Source of the DNA: Heloderma charlesbogerti
Lineage: Eukaryota; Chordata; Lepidosauria; Squamata; Helodermatidae
NCBI GenBank assembly: GCA_026122225.1
Contig: JANEZZ010000982.1
Location: forward strand, 1,173,501-1,237,500
Reading direction: 5' to 3'
DNA: 64,000 nucleotides
The translations under genes were made by a program, and so were the position numbers. The notes beneath the pieces are model-generated. The model ran no database searches and was not told the DNA's origin. It was given only the letters and a program-made list of their open reading frames with translations. Every line of letters begins with the position of its first letter. The stretch's first letter is position 1. Positions 32,224-43,107 of this stretch are shown here, in pieces.

Positions 32224-32871
32224 TCCCTGCAAATGGAAAATTAGCACACAGTGAATGGGTTGGGTTAGAACCTTGCACCTTGAGGTACTAGCTTGTTACA
32301 GCACAGTTCTACGTGGGGGGAAAGGAGTGATGCGGTGGATCCTGAGCCACTTCCAAAGCCCTGTTGGCTTGCACTAGCCAGGGTGGGTGGTGTGGGGGAG
32401 CAGACGTGCCTTGTTTTATGTCTCCAGCAGTTTGGCTTTTTAGTTTCCCTCCTATTGGTTCCAGTGGGGAAAACACGTACCCCAGCCTTGTGGGAGAATA
32501 ATGGAGCCAGTGAATCCAGGGCCATTCCCACCCCAATGCCCCCATTTCAGGGTCCACCACTGGCAGGGACACCACGGGTAGTTGATTTATGCCTGGAGGA
32601 CTTTCCCCAGATGGAATATTGATCTCTGGGGTAGACATGCAGAGCTACTCTTCATCGGGGGAAGGTCACCTCGACCCCATCCTAAATGCCACCAGCCAAC
32701 AGAACTGGGGCTTAGGAGTACTTGGTTATTTGCAAGGATTTTGTTTTTATTTTAGGGGGGGTTTCAAAGATAGCGAGTGCACACACACACACACACACAC
32801 AGTCTGAACCCGTTCTACCACCGCAACATTGTACCACCTTATTCTCTTGAATGTGTAGACAATGCTTAAGG
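32020..32871. other. Unassigned; (GACA)n and (CA)n runs
   Basis: (GACA)n at 32202-32222 and (CA)n at 32780-32802. No family recognised for the rest; open frames at 32265-32638 on both strands have no domain. Confidence 0.4.
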
Positions 32872-33565
32872 TAGAGCTGTGCACAAATAGCCTCTCAGAA
32901 TTCTCCAGCCTGTTTGTAGGCAGAGAAATTGGGTCAGGGGGACAATTTCACCAAATTTCTCCTAGGGGAGGAGAAATTCTCCAACAGTTTCTGACAGATA
33001 GGGCTCACTGCTGGCAGGGGTTGTAGCACAGCTTCTTTCTTTTTTCCTGAGGGTTTTGGTTTATTGCACTGGTCCTGCAAGTGGCAACAGCATCAACTAT
33101 GTTGAGGCTTCTACTCTTTTGAGGCAGAATTTTGAATTTCTTTTGGTTTTTGAGCTTACCTAATCACTGTGAGGTGGCCGGGGTGATGTGTGTGTTTTCT
33201 CTCTCTATTGCCCATCTTTCCATTGCTCTGCAGCCTCCCAGGCCACCTGCACTTCCTGAACTGAAAAGGCCCCAGGGGAGGAATTGCCTCATGAGGTCTT
33301 CCTCATGATGGCTTCAGTTGAAGTGTGGGAAGCCGAGGAGGCTACAGGCTGCCACAGAGATTACTGTACGATGACAGACAGGATAGTCATGCACACTCCT
33401 CAGCCACCTCATAAGTATAGTAAGCCCAAGAAACCCAAGCCTAACCCATGAGAATTTCTCTGAAATTTCTCCTCCTTTGAATTTCTTTTTGAAAGCAATT
33501 TCATTTCTATCAAATTGAATGAGAATGGTCAAAAAAATGGGGGAGAATTTTTCGGCACAGCACTA
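32872..33565. mobile_element. hAT-like MITE (TAGAGCTGTGC), 694 bp
   Basis: Left end TAGAGCTGTGCACAAATAG and right end TTTTTCGGCACAGCACTA are inverted. Flanks GCTTAAGG (32864-32871) and GCTTAAGC (33566-33573) match at 7 of 8. Subterminal GAGAAATTC/GAATTTCTC words are inverted between the ends. It is the longest MITE in the window and has no transposase frame. Confidence 0.88.
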
Positions 33566-33605
33566 GCTTAAGCTCACCTAGTGGTGAGGGAAACTCTGTA
33601 TGGCA

Positions 33606-33960
33606 AGGGTGCAGAACCTCAAGCCCAGGGAAGGGCTAAATTCAGCTCTCCTGGGGTACCAGTCCAGCCCTCCAGGGTTCTCCAGATGGCCCCTTCCCTT
33701 CCCCAGACCCCACCCTCTTTCCCCCAACTGCCAATCATTTCATTTTCCAGCTTTTGTGCAGTTTTTCCCCCATTCTAAAAGGTTGAAATGCCTCCCCTAA
33801 GGTAGAATTACTGGCACTAAGAGATTTAAGCTACAATGGGTTGGTATTTTTGATCCTACCCATTTTGCCTTCAGCCACGCCCACCACTGTAATACAGCCC
33901 CCGAGAGCTTATGTCTAATGGAATTCAGCCCTCAGGCAGAATAGGGTTCAACAGAATAGG
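33606..33960 (+). mobile_element. hAT-like MITE (CAGGGGTG family)
   Basis: AGGGTGCAGAACCTCAAGCC start, TTCATTTTCCAGCTTTTGTG, ACTGTAATACAGCCCCCGAG and CCTCAGGCAGAATAGGGTTC. The right terminus is eroded. Confidence 0.7.
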
Positions 33961-34071
33961 ATTAGGGGAACACATCCCGGACAGTTAACAGCTGTGCCAT
34001 GTTCTGGCCCTCCCCCCAGCTGCAGGCATGGTGGGTGCCCTATCAGCCTTTCCTCAGGTCTTTGGATGCTG

Positions 34072-37000
34072 CTTTTAAATGCCAGATCAGTTAAAAAAAA
34101 AAAACCCTCCATGACTTAATAGTGGATGGGGCGGCCAATCTGGCATGTATAACCAAGACCTGGGTGAGTGAGCAGGGAGGGGTTCATCTCTCCCAGCTCT
34201 GCCCACCGGGGTACTTGGTTCAGCACCAGGGAAGACCTGGGCGCTAGGGAGGGAGGGGTTGCTGTGGTCTATAGGAGTTCCATCTCCCTCTGCAGGCTCC
34301 CTGCCCATGTAACTACTGGTCTGGAGTGTTTGCACCTTGTGTTGGACTAGCGGGACTATTTGGGGACTCTGCTGGTATACCGCCCACCCTGCTGCTCAAC
34401 AGACTCCCTATCTGAGCTGATGGAGGTGGTCTCGGGTGCACTGTTGCGATCCCCCAGACTGTTGGTCCTGGGGGATGTCAATATTCACGCGGAGGACACC
34501 TTGTCTGGGGTGGCTCAGGATTCTATGGCCTCCATGATGACCATGGGACTGTCCCAACATGTCATTGGCCTGACACATGTAGTGGGACATACTCTACACT
34601 TTGTTTTCTCAACTGGACATGGAGATGGTGGTCTGAAGGTGGGGGAAGGTGGGGGACCATCAGTCCCCTTGTCATTGTCAGATCTTTACCTGCTGAGGTT
34701 TAGAGCAGCTTTTCCCCTCTGCAAGGGTTGGGGACCTATTAAAATGGTCCACCCCCAGAGGCTAATGGATCCGGATGGTTTCCAGAGGACTCTGAGGAGG
34801 TTCCTGGCTGATATGGCAGGCTCTTCTGTCAAAACCCTGGTTGATCTGTGGAACGCAGAAATGAGCTGGGTGGTTGACATGATTGTTCCTGAGTGCCCTC
34901 TCTTGAGTAGAGCTTGTACTGCCCCATGGTATACCCCGGAGCTGAGAGCAATGAAACAAAATAGCAGACAGCTTGAATACAGATGGAGAAGAACTCCTAG
35001 TGGATGCAATCAAATGCTGCTATGTGCCTATGGTAAAGTATATTCAAGGGCAGTGAGGGTGGCAAGAAAACATCTTCTTGCTGCCTCTATTGAATTAGGG
35101 ATGGCAGAGAAATCCACCGTGGACCCTAATGAGATCCTTTGAATCTGGCCTCCAGAGTCCGCAGCAGAGTGGCACCACTCACCTCCACCTCCCTCCGGAA
35201 TCCTATGAGCCAGCCTCTCTCTGCAGCGATTCTGCGGAGCCGCAGGCCAGCTCCGTATTGCTGGCCAGGCGAATGGATACAGCTGCAAGTGGCATAGTGG
35301 ACACCACTTGCGGCCATAAAGCCCCTTAGTTTAACCTAAATGCAGCCATAAATTAAACTAAGGGGCTTTAGTTAAACTAAGGGGCTTTAAGGCTGCAAGT
35401 GGCGTCCTCTATGCCACTTGCGGCTGTATCCATTTGCCAGGCCAGCGATACAGAGCTAGCTGCCGGCCTGCGGCTCCACAGAATCCGAGCTGAGAGGAGC
35501 CGGCTCACGAGGATTCCAGGGGAAAGGATGGGTCGCCTCCCCACACGGGTGGATTCCCCATGGACCAGCAGGTAGGGAATCTGCCCATCCCTATGAATCT
35601 TCTATCTGCCCACCCAACAGAGCTGTTCAGAGTCATCCCGGAGCTATTACATGCCAGCCCTAAAGACACTATAGACCCTTCTGAGGCCTGCTGTAATGCA
35701 TTTTCTAGGCACTTCCATGATAAGATCTCTTGCATCTGCCAGGACTTGGAGTCCAGTGTTATAGCAGGTGAATCTGGTGAGGTATCCAGAGCACAGCCTT
35801 GTCCGATTCTCCTGGATGAGTTTCAGTTGGTACAACTTGAGTACGTTGACAAGGTGCTTGGACGGATTCATGCAACTACTACCATGCTGGATCCTTGCCC
35901 CTCTTGGCTTATAAAAACTGGCAGGGAGGGAACAGCTGGCTGGGCCAGGGAGGTGATTAATGCCTCCTTGCAAGAGGGAGTGGTCCCGGGCCGCCTCACA
36001 GCGGCAGTAGTGAGACCATTCCTGAAGCAACCCTCCATGGACCCAGAAAATCTTAGTAATTTTAGGCCAGTGTGGCAAATGTTCCTTTCCTGGGCAAGGT
36101 TCTTGAGCAGGTGGTTGCCAACCAGCTCCAGACACTCTTGGATGAGACTGATCATCTCAATCCATTTCAGTCAGGGTTCAGGCCAGGTCTTGGAACAGAA
36201 ACAGCCTTGGTCGCCCTGTATGATGACCTATGTCAGGAGAGAGATAGGGGAAGTGCGATTCTCCTTGATCTTCCAGTGGCTTTCGATACCATCAACCATG
36301 GTATCCTTCTGGGATGATTGTCTGAGCTGGGAGTGGGAGGCACTGTATTGCAGTGGTTTCACTCCTACTTGGTCAGCTCCAGAAGGTGGTGCTTGGGGAA
36401 CATTGCTCAGCCCCATGGATTATCCAGTATGGGATTCCACAGGGGTCAGTTTTGTCCCCCATGCTAGTTACCATCTACATGAAACAGTTGAGTATGGTCA
36501 TCCAGAGTTTTGGAGTGTGTTGTCATCAGTACACTAATGACACACAGCTCTATTTCTCCTTTTCATCTTCTTCAGGTGAGGCTGTGGATGTGCTAAATCG
36601 ATGTCTGGCTACAACAGTGGACTGGATGAGGGCTAATAAACTGAAACTCAATCCAGACAAGACTGAGATGCTGCTTGTGGGTGGTTCTTCTGACCAGATG
36701 GAGGGTGCTCAACCTGTTCTGGATGGGATTGCACTCCCCCTGAAGGAGCAGGTTCATAGCTTGGGGGTTCTCCTTGAGCCATCTTTGTCACCTGAGGCTC
36801 AGGTGGCCTCAGTGGCATGGAGTTTCCTCTACCAACTTCAGTTGGTGGCCCAGCTATGGCCCTATCTGGACAGGGATAACCTGGCTTCAGTTATCTATGC
36901 TCTGATAATCCCAAATTAGATTACTGCAATGCATTCTATGTGGGGCTGCCTTTGAAGATGGTTCAGAAGCTGCAGCTCATGCAAAATGAGGTGGCCAGAT

Positions 37001-37377
37001 TGATAGCAGGGACCAGAAGGTCCAAACATATAAGACTGACCCTGGCCCGCTTGCACTGGCTACCTGTAAGTTTCCAAGCCCAATTTAAGGTGCTGGTTTT
37101 AACCTATAAAGCCTTACATGGCTTGGGACCACAATATCTGATGGGGCTCCTCTCCCGACACAAACCTACCCATACACTACACTCAACATCTAAGGCCCTC
37201 CTCCAGCTGCCTACTCTGAGGGAAGCTCAGAAGACAGCAACAAGGGAAAGGGCCTTCTCAGTAGTGGGCCCCAAATTATACAATGATCTCAACAATGAGG
37301 CCCGCCTGGCACCAACATTGCTGTCTTTTCACCAGGTTAAGATCTTTCTCTTCTCCCAGGCATTTGGCAGCATATGA
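34072..37377 (+). pseudogene. Decayed L2 ORF2 (endonuclease and reverse transcriptase)
   Basis: Apurinic-type endonuclease: LVYRPPCCSTDSLSELMEV and VLGDVNIHAED near 34370-34500, with SQHVIGLTHVVGHTLHFVFS after. Upstream EN (GGVAVVYRSSIS, 34250) is in another frame after a stop at 34348. The linker is interrupted by a MITE at 35148-35593. RT follows in at least three frames: VVRPFLKQPSMDPENLSNFR (36006), FQSGFRPGLGTETALVALY (about 36170), ILLDLPVAFDTINHG (36258), GIPQGSVLSPML (36433) and YTNDTQLYFS (about 36530). The catalytic pair is N-D instead of D-D, so RT would be inactive. A stop at 36919 separates the C-terminal LDYCNAFYVGLPLKMVQKL. Confidence 0.85.
35148..35593. mobile_element. Foldback hAT-like MITE inside L2
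   Basis: Flanks TGAATCTG (35140-35147) and TGAATCTT (35594-35601) match at 7 of 8. Right end GCCCATCCCTA; the left terminus is diverged or lost. Inverted arms: GCCAGGCGAATGGATACAGC on the left against GCTGTATCCATTTGCCAGGC on the right, and GCTGCAAGTGGCATAGTGG against TCCTCTATGCCACTTGCGGC. The centre repeats AAACTAAGGGGCTTTA in both orientations. Confidence 0.82.
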
Positions 37378-37620
37378 TAAGTTTCAATCGATCCTGGAAT
37401 GGCTTATGATTATGGTTGTTTGTTCTGAGAGTGCTTGTTTGAAGTGGTTTTAGATATATTTTCTTTTCTGAAATGTCTAGAACTTTTATAATTTTTTGGT
37501 TTTATACATATATAGTCTTATTTCCTGTTATTGGTCAACGTGTTTTATGTTGATTATTGTGCTATTTTGGTCATTCGACCATAATAAAGAGTGAATGATT
37601 GATTGATTGATTGATTGATG

Positions 37621-37779
37621 TTCTTTGGTGTATATTGTCTGTTCGTGTGTTTTTTATGTAATTGGCTTTTAAAATCTGTATACTGTATTTTTAATGTTTT
37701 TCATTTTTGTAAATCACCCAGAGAGCTTTGGCTATTGGGCGGTACAGAAATTTAATAAATAAATAAATAAATAAATAAA
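37621..37779 (+). mobile_element. L2 3' tip (CACCCAGAGAGC subfamily)
   Basis: Short 3' piece with AATCACCCAGAGAGCTTTGG, CTATTGGGCGGTACAG and (AAAT)n, placed directly after the (GATT)n tail of the previous L2. Confidence 0.8.
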
Positions 37780-38571
37780 TACTCTTGCTGTATGGCCTGG
37801 TAATTCCCTGCCCTCCTGCAAGAACTTCTGGTTTTATAGCTGTGTCTCCCCTGAGAATGACCATTCAGTTTGTGAGATAGCTAACATACTCAGGGGGGAA
37901 AACCACAGTCACTCCTGCTCCCACATCGTAAACCTATGTGATACTCTTGCTCTCGGACCACAGATTAAGATCTCAGACTTAAATATAATTTAAAAAAAAT
38001 TGCAATAAGGGATATGTATCAATAAGGTGTCGGTTGAAGTATTCCAGTCATAATTAAATTTCAGATCTAATTATAATTCAAGGAGCCCTTTTAATTGCAT
38101 TGCCTTGCCATGCTTTTGTAGGATGGCAGTTGCTACAGCATCTATTTTATCTGTAATTTTCTTTTAATTAAAAAAATGTAAATAAATCAAAACCTCTAAC
38201 TTAAAAACAATTTCCTTCATAAAGGAAAGAAATGGGGGAAACACCCCAGAACTTCCCCCTCTCCCTTGCCCCAAAGTGGGTGATACTGTTAAAATTTGAA
38301 TCCTACTCTTTCTGTTAGAGGATTGGAACAATTAATATAATGGGGGTAACAGGGGAGGGGAGCATTCTTATTTTGCAACCACCAGTTTGATTCTTTCTTT
38401 AAAGTATAGCCAACATTCTGTAGAGTCATGCAAATTTGTTTCTTCTTCATCATTTTATTAGGGCTGAACTAAAACAACTCAGAGAGTTTCTATTTCACCT
38501 CCTTTTTCAAAGATCTTTTGGGTCTCTCTTCCTTCAAATTTCTCTACAAAACCCATGGTTTCCATGAAGCC
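37780..38571. other. No recognisable feature
   Basis: AT-rich; includes non-repetitive sequence at 37980-38200 that could be conserved. Nothing assigned. Confidence 0.35.
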
Positions 38572-38921
38572 TTTGGCACAACCCTTTGGAGATAGGATAG
38601 TACTCTTCAAGTACTTGAAGAGACAAAGGCCAGAATCTCTTCTCAATCATTGCAGAGTGCAGGACATGGAATAATGGGCTCAAGTTACAGGAAGCCAGAT
38701 TCCAGCTGAACCTCAGGAAAAAAATCCTGACTGTTAGAGCAATATGACACAGGACCCCATTACCTAGGGAGGTGGTGGGCTCTCCCATTGGAGGCATTCA
38801 AGATGAGGCTGGACAGCCATCTGTCATGGATACTCTGACTTGGATTCCTGCATTGAGCAGCGGGTTGGACTCGATGGTCTTCTAGGCCCCTTCCAGCCCT
38901 ACTATTCTATGATTCTATTAA
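38572..38921 (+). mobile_element. CR1 LINE 3' end
   Basis: Plus-strand copy ending CCCTACTATTCTATGATTCTA. Upstream words GGAATAATGGGCTCAAG, GGAAGCCAGATTCCAGC and ATTACCTAGGGAGGTGG mirror 3543-4005. It is 5'-truncated. Confidence 0.92.
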
Positions 38922-38975
38922 CCCACAGTGCCCATACTCTGTTGGTGCAGCTAAGCTGGCCTAGCCATGTAGCCT

Positions 38976-39030
38976 ACTTGACCAAGGACAGTCCTCTATT
39001 TTAAGGGTGTCCTCTATTTGACCAAACCAA
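38976..39030 (+). mobile_element. 'GGCCA' family scrap
   Basis: GACAGTCCTCTATTTTAAG and GTGTCCTCTATTTGACC are internal words of the MITE that starts a few bases downstream. Confidence 0.5.
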
Positions 39031-39036
39031 TCAATG

Positions 39037-39379
39037 TAGGGTGGCCATGTGTTCTATTTTATGGAGGGTAGTCTTCTGTTTGAAAGCTTGTGTAGTGCAA
39101 GTTCAGTTTAAAGATAAAGAACCATGAGAAGGAGAGAGCAATCTGGGCCTTGGAGTTGCCCTTCAAAAATTATCCCCTGGTGGACAGCAGAATGAGCAAG
39201 CACACAGATGACCCAGTCACAGACTTCCTCACTATGGTGAGATGTATTGTATTGCTCTGTAAATTATAGTCATTCTTTCTAAATGTGCATCTGTACACAT
39301 AAATTAGCATAAGCAATTTTTATGCAAATCTATGACCTCTTTTGGCCTCTTTTTCTACAATATGGAAGTGGCCACCTTA
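39037..39379 (+). mobile_element. 'GGCCA' family MITE
   Basis: TAGGGTGGCCATGTG start and GAAGTGGCCACCTTA end. Flanks AATCAATG and AATTAACC match at 5 of 8. Body order is as at 23774. Confidence 0.8.
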
Positions 39380-39478
39380 AATTAACCCTAAATGTGTATA
39401 ATTCAAATCATGCATATACTTTCCTTGTGTATCCCTGCCCCCATGTCCCCACTTGTTGTCTCTTGGCCATACCATATC

Positions 39479-39615
39479 AGGGGTGGGCAACTTATAGCCC
39501 TCCAAATGTTATTGGACTGCAATTCTCATAATCCCTATCCAGCATAACCAATATGGCAAGGGATCATGGGAGTTGCAGGTCAAAACATCTGGAGGGCCAC
39601 AAGTTGCCCACTCCT
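39479..39615. mobile_element. Palindromic hAT-like MITE (ACTCCCA family)
   Basis: AGGGGTGGGCAACTTATAG start and CACAAGTTGCCCACTCCT end. Flanks ACCATATC and ACCATAGA match at 6 of 8. Arms pair over CCTCCAAATGTTATTGGAC and GTCAAAACATCTGGAGG. Confidence 0.85.
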
Positions 39616-39878
39616 ACCATAGACTGGAAGATCTTCAGGACAGGGACTTCTCATCTTCCATTCTGTAAAGCACCATCCATGCTGATGGTGAAATAATAAC
39701 TCTTTTTGTGAAATAACACTAATACTAATAATACTTTTTGCTATTTTCTATTACCACCACACAGCTTGGCCCAAGGAGGTGTGCAGTTCTAAGCTACTCC
39801 AAGCAGACCAAGCTCAGGGAAGGTCTGGGGTTAACCCACAGCTTGCCATCCTTAGAGAAGCTTCCCAAGCCAGCTGAG

Positions 39879-40408
39879 TGTCAGGGTGGACACTGAGCCC
39901 ATAGAACCCCAGAGTAGTTCTGATTCTGAGGAACAGCAGTCGCTCCTGGGAGAGGAGCGCGCTCCTCTTTCCCAGGGCCAACAGCTGACGGAGATTCCTC
40001 CCACCAGCATTCCTAGATTAGATAGCAGTCCAGGGAGTGACAGAGCGCGGGTAGCAGACTTGGTGGACGTGTGACGCCGACGCAGAGAGCGGCGCCAGAT
40101 GGAGGGCGCGGAAAGGAGGCGTAGCGCCCAGTTGGCACACAAACAATGGCTGCACCCGGAGGATCCAAGGGAAAAGGGGAGGGACTCTCCCTAGTCCTTA
40201 CGTTCAGGGGTCTGCCAGTAATTCCCTTTCAAACGGGGACCAACTGTTTCAACTTAGGGCATAGGTACTCTGCTGCTCAGATCTAGCTGCCACCTGTAGA
40301 GTTGTTAAGCTGTAAAAGAAGAATAAAGCTTTGAAAGGAATCCCTTTGTCTGTGTCTGGACTTGGCTACTAGATTAGACTGAGAGAGGCCTCCAAGGAGC
40401 CCTTGACA
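39879..40408 (+). mobile_element. LTR (TGTCAGG family), copy C
   Basis: Starts TGTCAGGGTGGACACTGAG, ends GAGCCCTTGACA. The LTR frame begins VDTEPIEPQSSSDSEEQQS and stays open to 40071, where GTG TGA replaces the GTG CGA seen in copy D, a CpG-type transition. After that the frame would continue to the shared stop region at 40192. AATAAA at 40322. It forms the left half of an inverted pair with copy D. Confidence 0.85.
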
Positions 40409-40410
40409 GC

Positions 40411-40762
40411 TTGGTCCCCATACTGGCAGACCCCTGAACTTAAGGACTAGGGAGAGTCTCTCCCCTTTTCCCTTGGATCCTCCGGGTGCAGCCGTTGTTT
40501 GCGCACCAACCGGGCACTACGCCTCCTTTCCGTGCCCTCCATCTGGCGCCACTCTCTGCGTCTGCGTCGCACATCTACCAAGTCTGCTATCTGTGCTCGG
40601 TCACTCCCTGGACTGCTTTCTAATCTAGGAATGCTGGTGGGAGGAATCTCCGTCAGCTGTGGGCCCTGGGAAAGAGGAGCGCGCTCCTCTCCCAGGAGCG
40701 ACTGCTCTTCCTCAGAATCAGAACTACTCTGGGATTCTATGGGCTCAGTGTCCACCCTGACA
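40411..40762 (-). mobile_element. LTR (TGTCAGG family), copy D, 3'-truncated
   Basis: Minus-strand LTR start TGTCAGGGTGGACACTG at 40762. It is about 93 percent like copy C by eye, up to a 15-bp deletion near 40420. The 3' third (R/U5-like part) is missing. The frame is intact for about 104 codons (40447-40761): SQSSSDSEEEQSLLGEE, then DLVDVRRRRREWRQMEG, RRRSARLVRKQRLHPED and GRDSP before the stop. Confidence 0.85.
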
Positions 40763-40794
40763 CTCAGCTACTGTTTACTTTCTGTTTGGAAGGG

Positions 40795-41212
40795 CTGTTT
40801 TGACCTTTAAAACCCTATCTGGTTCCAGCCCAGCCTATCTTAAGGAGCGCCTCCAGCAGCACCAGACAGGCCGCTTAACAAGATCAGCCTCGGATGGCCT
40901 TCTCTCTGTCCCATCAGCCAGGACAGCTAGACTGGTGGGGACGAGGGAGAGGGCCTTTTCTGTGGTGGAACTCCCTCCCTAGGGAACTCCGTCATGCCCC
41001 CTCTTTAATGAGCTTCTGTCATGCATTAAAAACGTTGTTGTTCAGGCAGGCATTTGGGGTGGGTTAGGGTATTTTAGAAAATGTTTTTATTGTAGAATTT
41101 TATTGTTTTAAACTGTTTTTATTGTATGTTGTACATCGCCCAGAGTGGCTAGGTGACCAGCCAGATGGGCGATTAATAAATTTAATAATAAATAAATAAA
41201 TAAATAAAAACC
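40795..41212 (+). mobile_element. L2 LINE 3' end, 5'-truncated
   Basis: Same subfamily as 1-1618: KTLSGSSPAYLKERLQQHQT, RSASDGLLSVPSARTARLVG, RERAFSVVE (with a deletion of the AP.LWN codons), then the GTACATCGCCCAGAGTGG tail and (AAAT)n. Confidence 0.92.
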
Positions 41213-41353
41213 TCCTTCTGCCCAAAAGCTGAATTCCATTTTGGAGAAGCTCTCATGGGCTGCAGTCCAGTGGTGAGCAGGGCTGTGAAGACAAAAGGGT
41301 TTGGGCTGAAAATACTACATACTATAGTTTAAAGCTCTTAACTAAGCCTTAGG
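41213..41353 (-). mobile_element. hAT-like MITE (CAGGGGTG family), partial
   Basis: GCTGAATTCCATTTTGGAG, GGGCTGCAGTCCAGTGGTG and AAAGCTCTTAACTAAGCC are the family body in reverse. One end is cut at the L2 tail. Confidence 0.65.
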
Positions 41354-41388
41354 AGCAGGGCCAGCCCTACCACTGCAGGGGGCGATGC

Positions 41389-41867
41389 TGTCAGGGTTGC
41401 CTCTGAGCATATAGAGTGCCAGAGCAGTTCAGTTTCTGAGGAAGTGCTGCAACACGTGGGGGAGGAACTTTCCCAGGCTTCAGAGGCACAGCTGCACAGA
41501 GATGCCCTCCCTTCACACTTCCCTGTGAGTGATAGCGAACGGGGGAGACAAGAGAAGGACAACCTGAATTCTTAGATGAAAGGCACAGATGCAGGCACAA
41601 TCGGGAAATTGCGGGGGCTGAACTTAGGCACTCTGCCCAATTGGCTAGGTGTCAACAGCTGCGCCTAGAGCTGTCACAGGAGAGGGGAAGCGTTTCCCCT
41701 CCCACCCCTTAAGTTAAGAGGGTTTGCTGCCTTTTCCCAAACAGAGACCAACTTTTGTAGCTCCCCTTTGAACTCCTTGAAGGCTTTTCCTTTTGTAATC
41801 TGTGAGTCTCTAGCAATTTGCATCTGTATGCTTCATTAGGGTAAATAGAATTAAAGCCTTGGAAATT
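41389..41867 (+). mobile_element. LTR (TGTCAGG family), copy E, 3'-truncated
   Basis: Starts TGTCAGGGTTGCCTCTGAG, most like copy A. The frame SEHIECQSSSVSEEVLQHVG is broken by a stop at about 41573, but the end block QERGSVSPPTP and the shared stop are present near 41711. It stops abruptly after CCTTGGAAAT, where an unrelated hairpin-rich element begins; copy A continues for another 80 bp. Confidence 0.82.
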
Positions 41868-42326
41868 AGGGTTATACGAAATTGACTTACCTTTTCGCGG
41901 AATCTTTTGTGGTGGGGGGGGAAGGCGCTCCGTCCCTCCCCCCAGAATCCTCGACGGGGGGGAGGCGATCCGGTCCTCCCCCCCATAATCCTCGATGGCT
42001 GGCGGCTCCAGCAGCAGCGGCTGGTCTGCTGGCCAGCCGTGGCCGGGCTGTTGCCGCTGCCATTGCCATCCTGGCTTCCAGCCATGATAGGGTACATAAG
42101 AATTTACGTAGCCTATCATGGCTGGGTAAAAAAAAAAAAAAAAACACCCAGCGTACACAAATGGCAGCAGCTACGGCGGCCGCCATTTGCGTTCCCTATT
42201 TTTCGCCGATTTATCTTACGTAAATATTTACGTAAGATAAAATGGTGAAAAATAGGAGAACACAAATAGCACCCACTATGCTATTTGCGTTCCCCTTTTT
42301 TTCACTGTTTTATCTTACGTAAATAT
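41868..42326. other. Unidentified hairpin-rich element
   Basis: No family recognised. Contains GTTATACGAAATTGACTTACC, GC-rich segments, and several hairpins. CCAGCCATGATAGG (42078-42091) pairs with CCTATCATGGCTGG (42112-42125). Three copies of an about 40-bp unit in direct-inverted-direct order (42187-42225, 42226-42266, 42281-42326) contain ATTTGCGTTCCC...TTATCTTACGTAAAT; the first two are joined at ACGTAAAT/ATTTACGT. A run of 17 A lies at 42128-42144. Open frames here reflect composition only. Confidence 0.5.
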
Positions 42327-42372
42327 CCTGAGGTTCAGCCGGAATCTGGCTTCCTGTAACTTGAGCCCATTG
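42327..42372 (-). mobile_element. CR1 fragment
   Basis: CCTGAGGTTCAGCCGGAATC and TTCCTGTAACTTGAGCCC match the interior of the CR1 ends at 3543 and 38572. Both sides are cut. Confidence 0.75.
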
Positions 42373-42489
42373 TGGACTATACTCCACACAAGCTTATTCC
42401 AGAAATCATTTGTTAGTCTTTAAGATGCCACAAGCCTTTTTGTTGTTTTTTGCTGCAATAGACGATTGTGGCTACCTGCTGGGAAATTC

Positions 42490-43107
42490 ATAGAAACTTC
42501 AGCTGGTCCAGAATAGGGGAGTGAGACTGTTAATGAGGACCGGCCAATGTGGTCACATTATGGCAGTACTTTTCATCTGCACTGGCTGCCAGTTCATGCC
42601 CAGGCCCGATTTAAAGTGCTGATATTAACATTCAAAGCCCTAAATGGCTTGGGGCTAGGTTACCTGAAGGATCATCTCCTCCCGTATATACCTGCCTAGA
42701 CCCTAAGATCATCTTTAGCAGTCCTTCTCTGGGAGCCCCCACCAAAAGAGATGGGGTGGGTGGCTACTAAGAAGAGGGCCTTTTCTGGTGTAGCACCCTG
42801 GTTGTGGAATGACCTTCTCAGAGAGTTTCACCTGGCACCTACATTGTGCTCTTTTCAGTGCCAGGTGAAGACTATTTTCCCAAACATTTTAGTCTTTCAG
42901 TTTCTGCTGTTTTAACTCTGTATTTTAAATCTTTGCATTGCTGCTAGGTTTTATTTTGGTTTTTACTTTTATTTTATACTGTAGTATTAAACTTTAAAAC
43001 TGTTATATTATGTCTTATGTTGTACTTTATGGTTTTATGTTTTAATTGTTGTGAACCACCCAGAGATCTTTGGCTATTGGGCAGTACAGAAATGTAATAA
43101 ATAAATG
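42490..43107 (+). mobile_element. L2 LINE 3' end (CCCAGAGAGC subfamily)
   Basis: Close relative of 31385-32019: ACTTCAGCTGGTCCAGAATA, GCACTGGCTGCCAGTTCATG, GGGCTAGGTTACCTGAAGG, GAAGAGGGCCTTTTCTGGTG, the tail AACCACCCAGAGATCTTTGG and (AAAT)n. Confidence 0.88.

Larger units (their letters stand above)
34000..37620 (+). mobile_element. L2 LINE with nearly complete ORF2, split by a MITE
   Basis: The longest LINE in the window. ORF2 is recognisable from LNARS at about 34072 (endonuclease start) to the end of RT at 37377. A 3' UTR follows, ending with GACCATAATAAAGAG and a (GATT)n tail at 37599-37619. A hAT-like MITE occupies 35148-35593. The tail differs from that of 1-1618, so this is another L2 subfamily. 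The 5' end is not defined. Confidence 0.85.

Noticed and set aside
34360..35142. Possible host nuclease gene
   Set aside because: The frame is the L2 endonuclease followed in order by L2 RT; no host exon structure.
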